This document shows positions 1 to 9,640 of a stretch of 64,000 bases of DNA, in pieces. A model generated the notes under the pieces. The model ran no database searches. It saw only the letters and a list, made by a program, of their open reading frames with translations, and was not told where the DNA came from. Source of the stretch: Ga0077555 sp963746315 (lineage in GTDB: Bacteria > Pseudomonadota > Alphaproteobacteria > Rhizobiales > Hyphomicrobiaceae); the NCBI GenBank assembly GCA_963746315.1, contig CAVVAR010000004.1:62001-126000 (forward strand). The letters run 5' to 3'. The position numbers were made by a program, and so were the translations under genes. Within the stretch, counting starts at the first letter, position 1, and the number at the start of each line of letters is the position of its first letter.

Positions 1-1
1 T

Positions 2-1000
2 CCGACCTTCAACCGTGCCGCCGTGGTTGGCGAGGCCATTGCGAGCGTCCTCGCCCAGACCCGACCGGCCGACGAGGTGATCGTCGTCGACGACGGATCC
101 ACCGACCGGACCGCCGAGGTTCTGGCTCGCTTCGGCGATCGGATCAGCGTCGTCGCCCAGCCGAATGGGGGCGTCAGTGCGGCCCGCAATACGGGCATTG
201 CGTCGGCAACGGGCGATTGGCTGGCGTTCCTCGACTCCGACGACCTCTGGCTCCCGCACCGCCTCGCAATCCTGGCGCGCGACACCGGGGACGCGCGTTA
301 TGGAGCCCATGTCGCCGATCTTGTCCTGGAGGGCCCCGGCTACGAGGAGAGCGTGCTCGCCTTGAGGGGCCTAGCCTACCCAAATGATCGCGCCGAGCCC
401 CTCGAGCGCCCATTGGCCCCAGCACTCAGCGGTCTTTCCCTCAACGCGATCGCCTGCCGCCGGGACTGGATGCTGGCGACGGGCGGTTTCGACACCTCGC
501 TTCGCATGTTCGAGGATCTCGATGTTCTGACGCGGCTCGCACTGCAGGGACCGTGGCTGTTCACCTCGGAGATCGTCTGCCGGGCGCGCCGTGTCGCTGA
601 GCCCGAGGGTTTGGCCCTCACGGCGGACGCCGCCCGCAATCAGGTGCGGACCAAAGCTGCTCTGGCCGGGATCTATGCCGGTCTAGCCGGTCGCCACGAC
701 CTGAACGACAGTGAGCGCGAACTCGCGTGCCGGGCCCACAGTGCGGCCCTTCTCGGCCTTGCCGAGGTGCACAGGAGCTCGGGCCAGATCGGGAAGGCCC
801 TGGGCCCGCTTCTCGGGTCCGTCCGCGCGCACCCGTCGCGCTTGAAGGGCGCTACAAAAGCCGGCCTGGCCCTCCTCCTCGGAACCGGCGGCCTCGCGAG
901 GCTCGGCGGGCGCAAACGCGGCTTCCACCGCGAAGACTCGGAAAGCTTGCCCGTTTCGTCCACGACGCCTCGCCCGCCACACAGCTGTGGATCGCGGTGA
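2..1000 (+). CDS. Glycosyltransferase family 2, 5' end outside the window
   Basis: Family-2 (GT-A fold) glycosyltransferase that transfers a sugar from a nucleotide-sugar donor; the acceptor cannot be deduced. The frame is already open at the left edge and reads PTFNRAA before the first possible start codon (GTG at 23). This is the usual beta-1 motif of the family, so the true start lies upstream of the window. VVDDGS (about residues 20-25 after the GTG) binds the nucleotide and DSDD (about 70-73) is the metal-binding DXD motif. A later FEDLDVLTRLA segment matches the acceptor-site ED motif. The last 100 residues are basic and not recognisable. The gene is followed 63 bp later by dnaG on the same strand. 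Family assignment is firm, the substrate unknown. Confidence 0.85.
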   Translation, partial: PTFNRAAVVGEAIASVLAQTRPADEVIVVDDGSTDRTAEVLARFGDRISVVAQPNGGVSAARNTGIASATGDWLAFLDSDDLWLPHRLAILARDTGDARYGAHVADLVLEGPGYEESVLALRGLAYPNDRAEPLERPLAPALSGLSLNAIACRRDWMLATGGFDTSLRMFEDLDVLTRLALQGPWLFTSEIVCRARRVAEPEGLALTADAARNQVRTKAALAGIYAGLAGRHDLNDSERELACRAHSAALLGLAEVHRSSGQIGKALGPLLGSVRAHPSRLKGATKAGLALLLGTGGLARLGGRKRGFHREDSESLPVSSTTPRPPHSCGSR

Positions 1001-1063
1001 TAGCGGCTCCCGCCCCACACCGAGGACGACGGCAATCCAACCGAATCACCTAGAACACTGGGT

Positions 1064-2998
1064 ATGCGATTCACGCCCCAGTTCCTCGACGAGATCCGCG
1101 CCCGGCTGCCCGTCAGCCAGGTTGTCGCGCGCAAGGTGGCGCTGAAAAAGGCCGGCCGCGAATGGAAGGGCCTCTCGCCGTTCAAGCAGGAGCGCACCCC
1201 CTCGTTTTTCGTCAACGACCAGAAGGGCTTCTACCACTGCTTCGCTTCGGGCTCGCACGGCGACGTGTTTAAGTTCGTCATGGAGACCGAGGGTCTGACG
1301 TTCGCCGAAGCGGTGGAGCGCCTGGCCGGCGAGGCCGGGTTGCAGATGCCGAAAGCCGAGCCCAGGTCACGTGAGGCCCGCGAGCAGGCCGACGTTCACG
1401 GCCGCCTGATCGCGTTGATCGAGGCGTCCGCACAGTTCTACGAGGCGAGCCTGGCAGGTCCGGGCGGAGAGGAGGCTCGGCGCTATCTCGCCAAGCGCGG
1501 GCTCCGCCGTGAGACGATCGCTCAGTTTCGTCTCGGCTATGCGCCCAGCAGCCGCAATGCCCTGAAAGAAGTCCTCGCCGCTCAAGGCTTCACCGCGGAG
1601 GAGATGGCGCTCTCGGGCATGCTGATCTCCGGCTCCGACATTCCCGTCGCCTACGACCGCTTCCGCCATCGCGTGATGTTTCCCATTGCCGACGCCAAGG
1701 GCCGCACCATCGCTTTCGGCGGCCGTGCACTGGACCCGGCAGCCCCGGCAAAGTACCTCAACTCGCCCGAGACGCCGCTATTCCACAAGGGCGCCGTTCT
1801 CTTCAATGCACATCGCGCCCGCCCGCTAGCTTTCGAGAAGGGACGGGTCATCGCCGTCGAGGGCTATATGGACGTCATCGCCCTCGCCGAGGCTGGTTTT
1901 GGCGAGTGCGTCGCCCCACTCGGCACTGCGTTGACCGAGGACCAGATCCAGCTGTTGTGGCGGATGACGCCCGAGCCCGTTCTCTGTTTCGACGGCGACA
2001 GCGCCGGCCGCAAGGCCGCCTTCCGCGCCGTCGACACGGCATTGCCGCATCTGAGGCCGGGCTATACAGTTCGCTTTGCCTTCCTTCCGGACGGCCTCGA
2101 TCCCGACGACCTTGTCCGCACTCGTGGGCCGGATGCCTTCGAAACGGTGCTGGCCCGCCACGTCAGGCCCCTGTTCGACGTGCTGATGGAGAAGGAGGAG
2201 TTGGCCGAAAGCGGAGCGCTGACGCCCGATGATCGGGCTGCGCTCGAAATCCGCCTCAAGGCCCTGGTCGCGCGGATTGGCGATCCCACGGTCAAAGCTC
2301 ACTATGAAAGTGAGCTGAAACAGACGCTCTGGGAGCGCAGCCGCCGCGAGGTCCGGGCCATAACCGGAGTCGGCGGGCGCCGAAGCGCGGCAGCCATCGG
2401 CCGCCGGCGCGACAATACGCGTCCCGACTGGCGCCAGCGCGAGCGCGCCAGGCAGGATCGCCCTCGGCCTCCTCGGGGTCTGGAGGCCCCCGTAGCCTCT
2501 CACGAGCTGATCTCGAGAGCCGCGCCCGTATCGCAACGCGAGGCCCTGATTATACGCACGCTGCTCAACCACCCCTGGTTGATAGCCGACGAGGCTGAGA
2601 CCATTTCAGAGTTGTTATTCGCTGAGCCTGGGCTCGCGCGGCTACGCGATGCCTTGCTTTCAGCGGTGATGGACGAGAATTTACTTGACAGACAAACCCT
2701 CGCTTCCCATGTGAGCGATCTAGGCTTGGCACCGGCTCTGGCCCTCGTAGAGCGTGCGATCACGCATCGCGGCGACAAGTTCGCCGAACCTGAGGCAGAC
2801 CGGGCCGCCGTCGAGACGGGTTGGCACCACGCTGTTGCTCTTCAGCGGAAGGAACAATTGCGACGCGAGCTGACTGCAGCCGAGCAGGCTTGGCACGAGG
2901 AAGGCAGCGAGGATGCGTTTGCGCGCATTTGCGAGCTGCAAGGCTTGCTGAATCGGGGCGACGGCATGGAGCCGGCGACCGACGGTAGCATCGGTTGA
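1064..2998 (+). CDS. dnaG: DNA primase DnaG
   Basis: Synthesises RNA primers for lagging-strand replication. The order is an N-terminal zinc-ribbon region (about 1-100), the RNA polymerase/TOPRIM core (about 120-440) with the catalytic Glu266 in VEGYMD and Asp310/Asp312 in CFDGDSAG, and a C-terminal DnaB-interaction region. The 644-residue length is normal. The start MRFTPQFLDEIR is the conserved DnaG N-terminus. Oddity: the classical C-H-C-C zinc ligands read Ser38, Lys41, Cys59 and Ser62, so only one of four remains although the surrounding motif (PF..E.TPSFFV, FYHCF..G.HGD) is well kept. rpoD follows on the same strand, the usual macromolecular-synthesis arrangement. Confidence 0.97.
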   Translation: MRFTPQFLDEIRARLPVSQVVARKVALKKAGREWKGLSPFKQERTPSFFVNDQKGFYHCFASGSHGDVFKFVMETEGLTFAEAVERLAGEAGLQMPKAEPRSREAREQADVHGRLIALIEASAQFYEASLAGPGGEEARRYLAKRGLRRETIAQFRLGYAPSSRNALKEVLAAQGFTAEEMALSGMLISGSDIPVAYDRFRHRVMFPIADAKGRTIAFGGRALDPAAPAKYLNSPETPLFHKGAVLFNAHRARPLAFEKGRVIAVEGYMDVIALAEAGFGECVAPLGTALTEDQIQLLWRMTPEPVLCFDGDSAGRKAAFRAVDTALPHLRPGYTVRFAFLPDGLDPDDLVRTRGPDAFETVLARHVRPLFDVLMEKEELAESGALTPDDRAALEIRLKALVARIGDPTVKAHYESELKQTLWERSRREVRAITGVGGRRSAAAIGRRRDNTRPDWRQRERARQDRPRPPRGLEAPVASHELISRAAPVSQREALIIRTLLNHPWLIADEAETISELLFAEPGLARLRDALLSAVMDENLLDRQTLASHVSDLGLAPALALVERAITHRGDKFAEPEADRAAVETGWHHAVALQRKEQLRRELTAAEQAWHEEGSEDAFARICELQGLLNRGDGMEPATDGSIG

Positions 2999-3346
2999 GC
3001 ATGGGGGTGGCTGGGCGGCCCGAAAGGGCATCCAAGCCGCCTGTTGTGTTGCGGAGCATGCGTGGAGCTGGCTGGACGGGCCGAAGTAGGCCACTCGGCA
3101 CTGGAGTTGCACGAGATGAACCGATCTGATCGAGGACGCGACAAGGCAAAGCGCGCGTCCGACCGGGGAGACGATGCCATGGCCAAGCGATCCAAGTCTC
3201 GACTCGCAATCTCATGTAACCGTCTCCGGGGCCGTGTCGGCCTGATGACGCGCCCTTTCTGAACCGACATGACGAGCGGCTGGCCCACGCCGCCGCTCCG
3301 ACCACGCTTGCCGCCCGGCGAAACGTTTGACAGCTCGAGGACACAC
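2999..3346. other. dnaG-rpoD intergenic region
   Basis: A 348-bp gap. It holds GAGG just before the rpoD start and is expected to carry the rpoD promoter, but no -35/-10 pair convincing enough to annotate was found. GGCCCGAAAGGGC near 3015 can form a short hairpin without a following T-run. A 72-codon open frame at 3044-3262 has no recognisable features and is not called. Confidence 0.4.
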
Positions 3347-5323
<1,977 letters not shown>

Positions 5324-5332
5324 TCAAGTCGC

Positions 5333-5587
5333 ATGAAAGCGCACGGGACCATGTCGAAACCGACGATCTTTACAATCTCGGCCGTTTGGGACCCGGATGC
5401 GGCAGTGTGGAGTGGCCATTGCGACGCCATCCCCGCTGCCGCTGATGCGCCGACGCTCGACGAGCTTCTGGCCAGGATGTCGGCGATGGCGCTCGACCTC
5501 CTGCCCGAGAATCATCCCGATATAGAGCCGTCATCCCTCTTCCTCCAGATCACCGCACTGCGCGAAGCCGAGCCGGCGGCAGCGTGA
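5333..5587 (+). CDS. HicB-like antitoxin, DUF1902 family
   Basis: Small protein (84 residues) whose FTISAVWDPDAAVW start and ALDLLPEN end match the DUF1902 group of HicB-type partial RNase-H-fold antitoxins. It should bind and neutralise the toxin encoded directly downstream. It begins 9 bp after rpoD and its stop codon is immediately followed by the hicA-like ATG, the antitoxin-first order. Start is uncertain: ATG 5333 or the internal ATG 5351 (MSKPTIF), neither with a good ribosome-binding site. No DNA-binding helix-turn-helix is visible in this short form, so autoregulation cannot be inferred. The family assignment is moderately firm and the pairing makes it stronger. Confidence 0.75.
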   Translation: MKAHGTMSKPTIFTISAVWDPDAAVWSGHCDAIPAAADAPTLDELLARMSAMALDLLPENHPDIEPSSLFLQITALREAEPAAA

Positions 5588-5785
5588 ATGGCGCCGCAGT
5601 TCGATCGGGCTTTGCGGGAAATGCTGACGGCTGCCGGCTGCTATCTGGTCCGCCAGGGCAAGGGCAGCCATGAGATCTGGCATAGCCCCCTGACACGCGT
5701 GAACTTCGCGGTGCCTGTCGGAATTCCGAGCCGCCACACCGCGAACGCGATCCTCCGCCAAGCTGGATTGCCAAAGGCATTCTGA
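5588..5785 (+). CDS. HicA-type mRNA interferase toxin
   Basis: A 65-residue double-stranded RNA-binding-fold toxin of the HicA (YcfA) family, predicted to cleave mRNA in a ribosome-independent way. It reads MLTAAGCYLVRQGKGSHEIW followed by PVGIPSRHTANAILRQAGL. The G-S-H motif contains the catalytic histidine, and the C-terminal helix with N..LRQAGL is typical. It starts directly at the stop codon of the DUF1902 antitoxin, so the two are translationally linked. The hicBA pair sits between rpoD and a repeat-rich protein, an insertion-like position inside otherwise core genes. Confidence 0.85.
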   Translation: MAPQFDRALREMLTAAGCYLVRQGKGSHEIWHSPLTRVNFAVPVGIPSRHTANAILRQAGLPKAF

Positions 5786-5883
5786 GCCGTTGCGCTGGTG
5801 CCTCTGCCGGCAGCGACCATGCCCGCCCCTTTTCCGACAACGTCCTGTTACACTCAGGGCAGCACATTGCCGGAGACGAGTCC

Positions 5884-8361
5884 ATGAGCGGCGCCTCGCC
5901 CACGCCTGACGACCCTTTCGACACCCCCGAGAAGGCCTACGCCGAGGCCGAGCGGCTGATTGCGGAGGCAAAGGCGCAGGGCAGCAATGCAACGGAATTG
6001 CGCGTTCAACTACGTTTGCTTGAGCGGTTGCCGCCGTCGATCGCCGGCCTCACCGCCCTGCAGAGCCTCGACCTCAGCGGCACCCGGGTCGCCGACCTCG
6101 CCCCCCTCACCAAACTCACCAGCCTGCAGCGCCTTGACCTCGACGGCACCCGTGTCGCCGACCTTGCCCCGCTCGCCGGCCTCACCGCTTTGCGGCATCT
6201 CGACCTCGACGGCACCCAGATCGCCGACCTCGCCCCGCTGGCCGGCCTCACCGCCCTGCAGGACCTCTCTCTCAACCGCACCCCGGTCGCCGACCTCGCC
6301 CCGCTGGCCGGCCTCACCGCCCTGCAGGACCTCGACCTCGACGGCACCCCGGTCGCCGACCTCGCCCCGCTCGCCGGCCTCACCGCCCTGCAAAGCCTCT
6401 GGCTCGACGGCACCCCGGTCGCCGACCTCGCCCCGCTCGCCGGCCTCACCGCCCTGCAAAGCCTCTGGCTCGACCGCACCCCGGTCGCCGACCTCGCCCC
6501 GCTCGCCGGCCTCACCGCCCTGCAGCGCCTCCGGCTCACCGGCACCCAAGTCGCCGACCTCGCCCCGCTCGCCGGCCTCACCGCCCTGCAAAGCCTCTGG
6601 CTCACCGGCACCCAGGTCGCCGACCTCGCCCCGCTCGCCGGCCTCACCGCCCTGCAAAGCCTCTGGCTCACCGGCACCCAGGTCGCCGACCTCGCCCCGC
6701 TCGCCGGCCTCACCGCCCTGCAGCGCCTCGACCTCGACCGCACCCAAGCCGCCGACCTCGCCCCGCTCGCCGGCCTCACCGCCCTGCAAAGCCTCTCGCT
6801 CGACCGCACCCAAGCCGCCGACCTCGCCCCGCTCGCCGGCCTCACCGCCCTGCAAAGCCTCTGGCTCACCGGCACCCAGGTCGCCGACCTCGCCCCGCTC
6901 GCCGGCCTCACCGCCCTGCAGCGCCTCGACCTCGACCGCACCCAAGCCGCCGACCTCGCCCCGCTCGCCGGCCTCACCGCCCTGCAAAGCCTCTCGCTCG
7001 ACCGCACCCAAGCCGCCGACCTCGCCCCGCTCGCCGGCCTCACCGCCCTGCAGCGCCTCTGGCTCACCGGCACCCCGGTCGCCGACCTCGCCCCGCTCGC
7101 CGGCCTCACCGCCCTGCAAAGCCTCTGGCTCACCGGCACCCAGGTCGCCGACCTCGCCCCGCTCGCCGGAATGACCGCGATGATCGATGTCGTCCACGCG
7201 GCATGGTCCGACGAGAAAAACTCGGCGCTCCGCAGCCAGATCGGGCTGACCTTTAAGAATTCAAAGGTCGCCGAGCGTGAGCCCTTCAAACGCTTTGCCG
7301 CACTCAAAGACCCACACCGCACGATCGAGACAATCAACTACCTCCGCCGCGAGCAGGGAATGCGGGAGCATGTGCCGACCGGATACCAGAAGCCCGACGA
7401 CCCTAAACCGCCGGTCCCGCCCCAGCCGCCATTGCCGCAGCAAGCCAATGCGATCCGCTTTGTCGTGCCACAGGACGGCCCGATCGGCTTGGACCGGGGT
7501 GCACTCCTACCCGATGCAGATCGGCAGAAACTCAACGGCATGCAAGCCGAGATGCTTGAGGCCCTGGAAGAGCTGACGTCGTTTGTCGAACGAAGCAACG
7601 GCTTCGCGTATCTAAAGCCGCACCTGCAGAAATACAAAACCGCCCTTGACCATCCCGCCATTGATCTGCACGACGGCGACGTGGAGATCCTTTACGCGCG
7701 CGGCATTCGTTTCCAGATTGCCTACGACGATCTCGTCCTCGAAATCGCCCGCGGCGATGCGCCGGAGCCGGATCGCCGCCTGAAGGCTCCACTTTTCGTG
7801 CTCTTGAAGCTACACGGCCCATTGCTGCTGGCGACCAACCGCGGCAGGGAACTCTACGATCACACGGACCGCGATCTTCGCACGCGCGATGTTGAGCTGG
7901 ATTTCAAGAAAAAGCAGGTCGAGATCAATCAGGCCATCAGGGCCGAGGCCCATGCCGTCGTCATCCCTGCGGCGATGGAGGAGCACGAGGCCGCCACGGA
8001 CATGATCGCCGTTGGCCCCCATCCGGAAAAAGCCGCAGCGGCAGGACGCGCCGCAAACCGGAATTTCGCCTTGGCGTGGTCCGAGTTGGCTGGCAAGGCG
8101 CACAAGCTGGGCCTCAACGTCCCGAATGTCACCGCCGGAGTTGTTGGCAGCGTCATCGCGGGGAAGCTACCTGCGATCGGAGCGGCAGTCGGTGGATTGA
8201 GCGGTCTGCCCTTATCTTTGATTGCAGCCAATTTCATGATCCGACACGCATCAGATTTCCGCGACTTGGCCAAGCTCGGCGGCCCCAGCTTCGAGTGGTT
8301 GCGAATTCAAATCGATTGGCTCGTGGCGCGCCATTCGCGTTCGCCGGAGAAATCGGATTGA
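5884..8361 (+). CDS. Leucine-rich repeat protein with unassigned C-terminal domain (825 aa)
   Basis: Function unknown. After a short acidic N-terminus (1-56), residues 57-430 are 17 tandem 22-residue leucine-rich repeats of the form T-A-L-Q-x-L-x-L-x-x-T-x-V-A-D-L-A-P-L-A-G-L. This is the 22-residue, internalin-like repeat class, but with Thr where Asn is usual. The array should form a solenoid for protein binding. A Pro-rich linker (near 507-522, PPVPPQPPLPQQ) leads to an unrecognised domain of about 300 residues. That domain has a Gly-rich hydrophobic stretch near 750-785 (VVGSVIAG..AIGAAVGGLSGLPLSLIA) that could insert into a membrane. No signal peptide or catalytic motif was seen. It lies 98 bp after the hicBA pair, and a role in defence or surveillance is only a guess. 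Confidence 0.85.
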   Translation: MSGASPTPDDPFDTPEKAYAEAERLIAEAKAQGSNATELRVQLRLLERLPPSIAGLTALQSLDLSGTRVADLAPLTKLTSLQRLDLDGTRVADLAPLAGLTALRHLDLDGTQIADLAPLAGLTALQDLSLNRTPVADLAPLAGLTALQDLDLDGTPVADLAPLAGLTALQSLWLDGTPVADLAPLAGLTALQSLWLDRTPVADLAPLAGLTALQRLRLTGTQVADLAPLAGLTALQSLWLTGTQVADLAPLAGLTALQSLWLTGTQVADLAPLAGLTALQRLDLDRTQAADLAPLAGLTALQSLSLDRTQAADLAPLAGLTALQSLWLTGTQVADLAPLAGLTALQRLDLDRTQAADLAPLAGLTALQSLSLDRTQAADLAPLAGLTALQRLWLTGTPVADLAPLAGLTALQSLWLTGTQVADLAPLAGMTAMIDVVHAAWSDEKNSALRSQIGLTFKNSKVAEREPFKRFAALKDPHRTIETINYLRREQGMREHVPTGYQKPDDPKPPVPPQPPLPQQANAIRFVVPQDGPIGLDRGALLPDADRQKLNGMQAEMLEALEELTSFVERSNGFAYLKPHLQKYKTALDHPAIDLHDGDVEILYARGIRFQIAYDDLVLEIARGDAPEPDRRLKAPLFVLLKLHGPLLLATNRGRELYDHTDRDLRTRDVELDFKKKQVEINQAIRAEAHAVVIPAAMEEHEAATDMIAVGPHPEKAAAAGRAANRNFALAWSELAGKAHKLGLNVPNVTAGVVGSVIAGKLPAIGAAVGGLSGLPLSLIAANFMIRHASDFRDLAKLGGPSFEWLRIQIDWLVARHSRSPEKSD
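6052..7173 (+). repeat. 17-copy 66-bp tandem coding repeat (LRR array)
   Basis: Seventeen in-frame 66-bp units encode the leucine-rich repeats. Copies 5-17 are nearly identical in DNA, differing mainly in a short variable patch (codons after CTGCAA/CTGCAG). Units 11-12-13 (about 6712-6909) and 14-15-16 (about 6910-7107) form a larger duplicated 198-bp block, the first two units of each matching closely. Because 66 is divisible by three, other frames and the opposite strand also stay open here; those frames are artefacts. Confidence 0.95.
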
Positions 8362-8408
8362 CCCGTCGCTCGTGGCGCTGACGACTTCGAGACAACTCCG
8401 CCCAGCCC

Positions 8409-9578
8409 CTACCCCTCCACAATAACCCGCCCGATCCGGTCCTTCTGGATCTCGTTGGTGCCGTCGGCGAAGGCGGCGATGCGGGAGGCGAGCAGGTGCC
8501 GGGCAAGCGGGTACTCGGACTTGAGCCCATTCGCGCCGAGGATGGCCATGCACTCGGGCAGCGTGCGCGCCGCCATCTCGACCGCCATCTTCTTCGCGAT
8601 AGCCGCCGCCGATACGGCATCATCCCCACTCTCGACCAGATCGGCGGACCGATAAGTGAGCTGGCGCGCGGCCTCGAGATCGCTGGCGATGTCGGCGAGC
8701 TTGAAGCGCAAGCCCTGGTGCTCGATCAGCGGCTGACCGAAGGCTTTCCTCTCGTGCGCGTACCGGTTGGCGATGGCGAGCGCCTCCCCCACGACGCCGC
8801 AGCACATGGCGGCGACGTGGGTCCGCGCGGCGTTGATCGAGGCAAGCGCTTTGCTGAACGCCTCGCCCGGCTGCATGAGCACATCCCGGTCGGACACGAA
8901 GACGCCGTCGAGCGTCAGATCGCAGATGCCCGCCGCACTGCCGGCCTCGAGCGCATAGGGCGCCGACATCGTGCATTCCTTTGCGGCGAGATCGACCAGG
9001 AAGCACCCGATCCCCTTGCCACGGCGGCTCGGGTCCGTCTGCGCATAGACGATGCCGAGCGTCGCTAGGGTCCCGTGCGTCACCCAAGCCTTCTTGCCGG
9101 TCAGTTTCCAGCCCCCGTCGACCCGCTCGGCGCGCGTGGCGGTGCCCGCGAAATCGCTGCCAGATTGCGGCTCGGTCAGGCAGAGCGCGATGACCGTCTT
9201 GCCCGACATCAACCCCGGCAGATGCCGCGCCCGCTGGTCCTCCGTGCCGTTCTGCACGAGGCGAAGCGGTCCATTCAGAAGATTGACCAGCCCGAACGAG
9301 GCGATGATGCACTGCCGCGCAATCACCTCCACGATGCCGATCTTGGCCAGGAACGAGGCGCCGCCGCCACCGAAGCTCGCCGGCACGCAGGCGTTGAGCA
9401 GCCCGCTCTCGGCCCACGCCGCCACCACCTCGGCCGGCAGACCCGGATGGCGCTCGCGCTCCCACCGGGCCGCATTGGGCTTGATGTGCTGCTCCGCGAA
9501 CCGCTCGGCTCGCGCGATGAAATCGCAGTCGACATCGGACAGTTCGCGATGGTCTCGGATATCGGCTCTGGCTTTCAT
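8409..9578 (-). CDS. Acyl-CoA dehydrogenase family protein
   Basis: FAD-dependent alpha,beta-dehydrogenation of an acyl-CoA, with electrons passed to ETF. The product has 389 residues with the three-domain ACAD fold. LTEPQSGSDFAGTAT and KAWVTHG line the FAD site, RKAFGQPLIEHQGLRFKLAD is the conserved C-domain helix, and FADGTNEIQKDRIGR is the C-terminal signature. ATG at 9578 is preceded by GGAG at a suitable distance; the frame stays open further upstream, but that extension overlaps the neighbouring dehydrogenase in another frame. Oddity: the catalytic Glu that usually precedes GTNE is Asp here. The gene lies downstream of the Ldh_2-family gene on the same strand. The substrate is unknown. 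Confidence 0.92.
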   Translation of the reverse strand: MKARADIRDHRELSDVDCDFIARAERFAEQHIKPNAARWERERHPGLPAEVVAAWAESGLLNACVPASFGGGGASFLAKIGIVEVIARQCIIASFGLVNLLNGPLRLVQNGTEDQRARHLPGLMSGKTVIALCLTEPQSGSDFAGTATRAERVDGGWKLTGKKAWVTHGTLATLGIVYAQTDPSRRGKGIGCFLVDLAAKECTMSAPYALEAGSAAGICDLTLDGVFVSDRDVLMQPGEAFSKALASINAARTHVAAMCCGVVGEALAIANRYAHERKAFGQPLIEHQGLRFKLADIASDLEAARQLTYRSADLVESGDDAVSAAAIAKKMAVEMAARTLPECMAILGANGLKSEYPLARHLLASRIAAFADGTNEIQKDRIGRVIVEG

Positions 9579-9640
9579 GAGGTGCTCCCGGTTTGCTGGA
9601 CGATCTTGCCCGCACCGGGAGCCATGATCCAGAGTTCCGA

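Noticed and set aside
3044..3262. A 72-codon open frame between dnaG and rpoD
   Set aside because: No ribosome-binding site, no recognisable domain and Arg/Lys/Asp-rich composition as expected from random high-G+C sequence.
6052..7173. CRISPR-like array
   Set aside because: The units are 66 bp, directly adjacent, coding and without unique spacers; they translate into leucine-rich repeats.
6006..7337. Long open frames on the opposite strand and a second forward frame through the repeat
   Set aside because: They are by-products of a repeat unit whose length is divisible by three. Their predicted proteins are monotonous Arg/Ser/Pro/Gly repeats without start signals.
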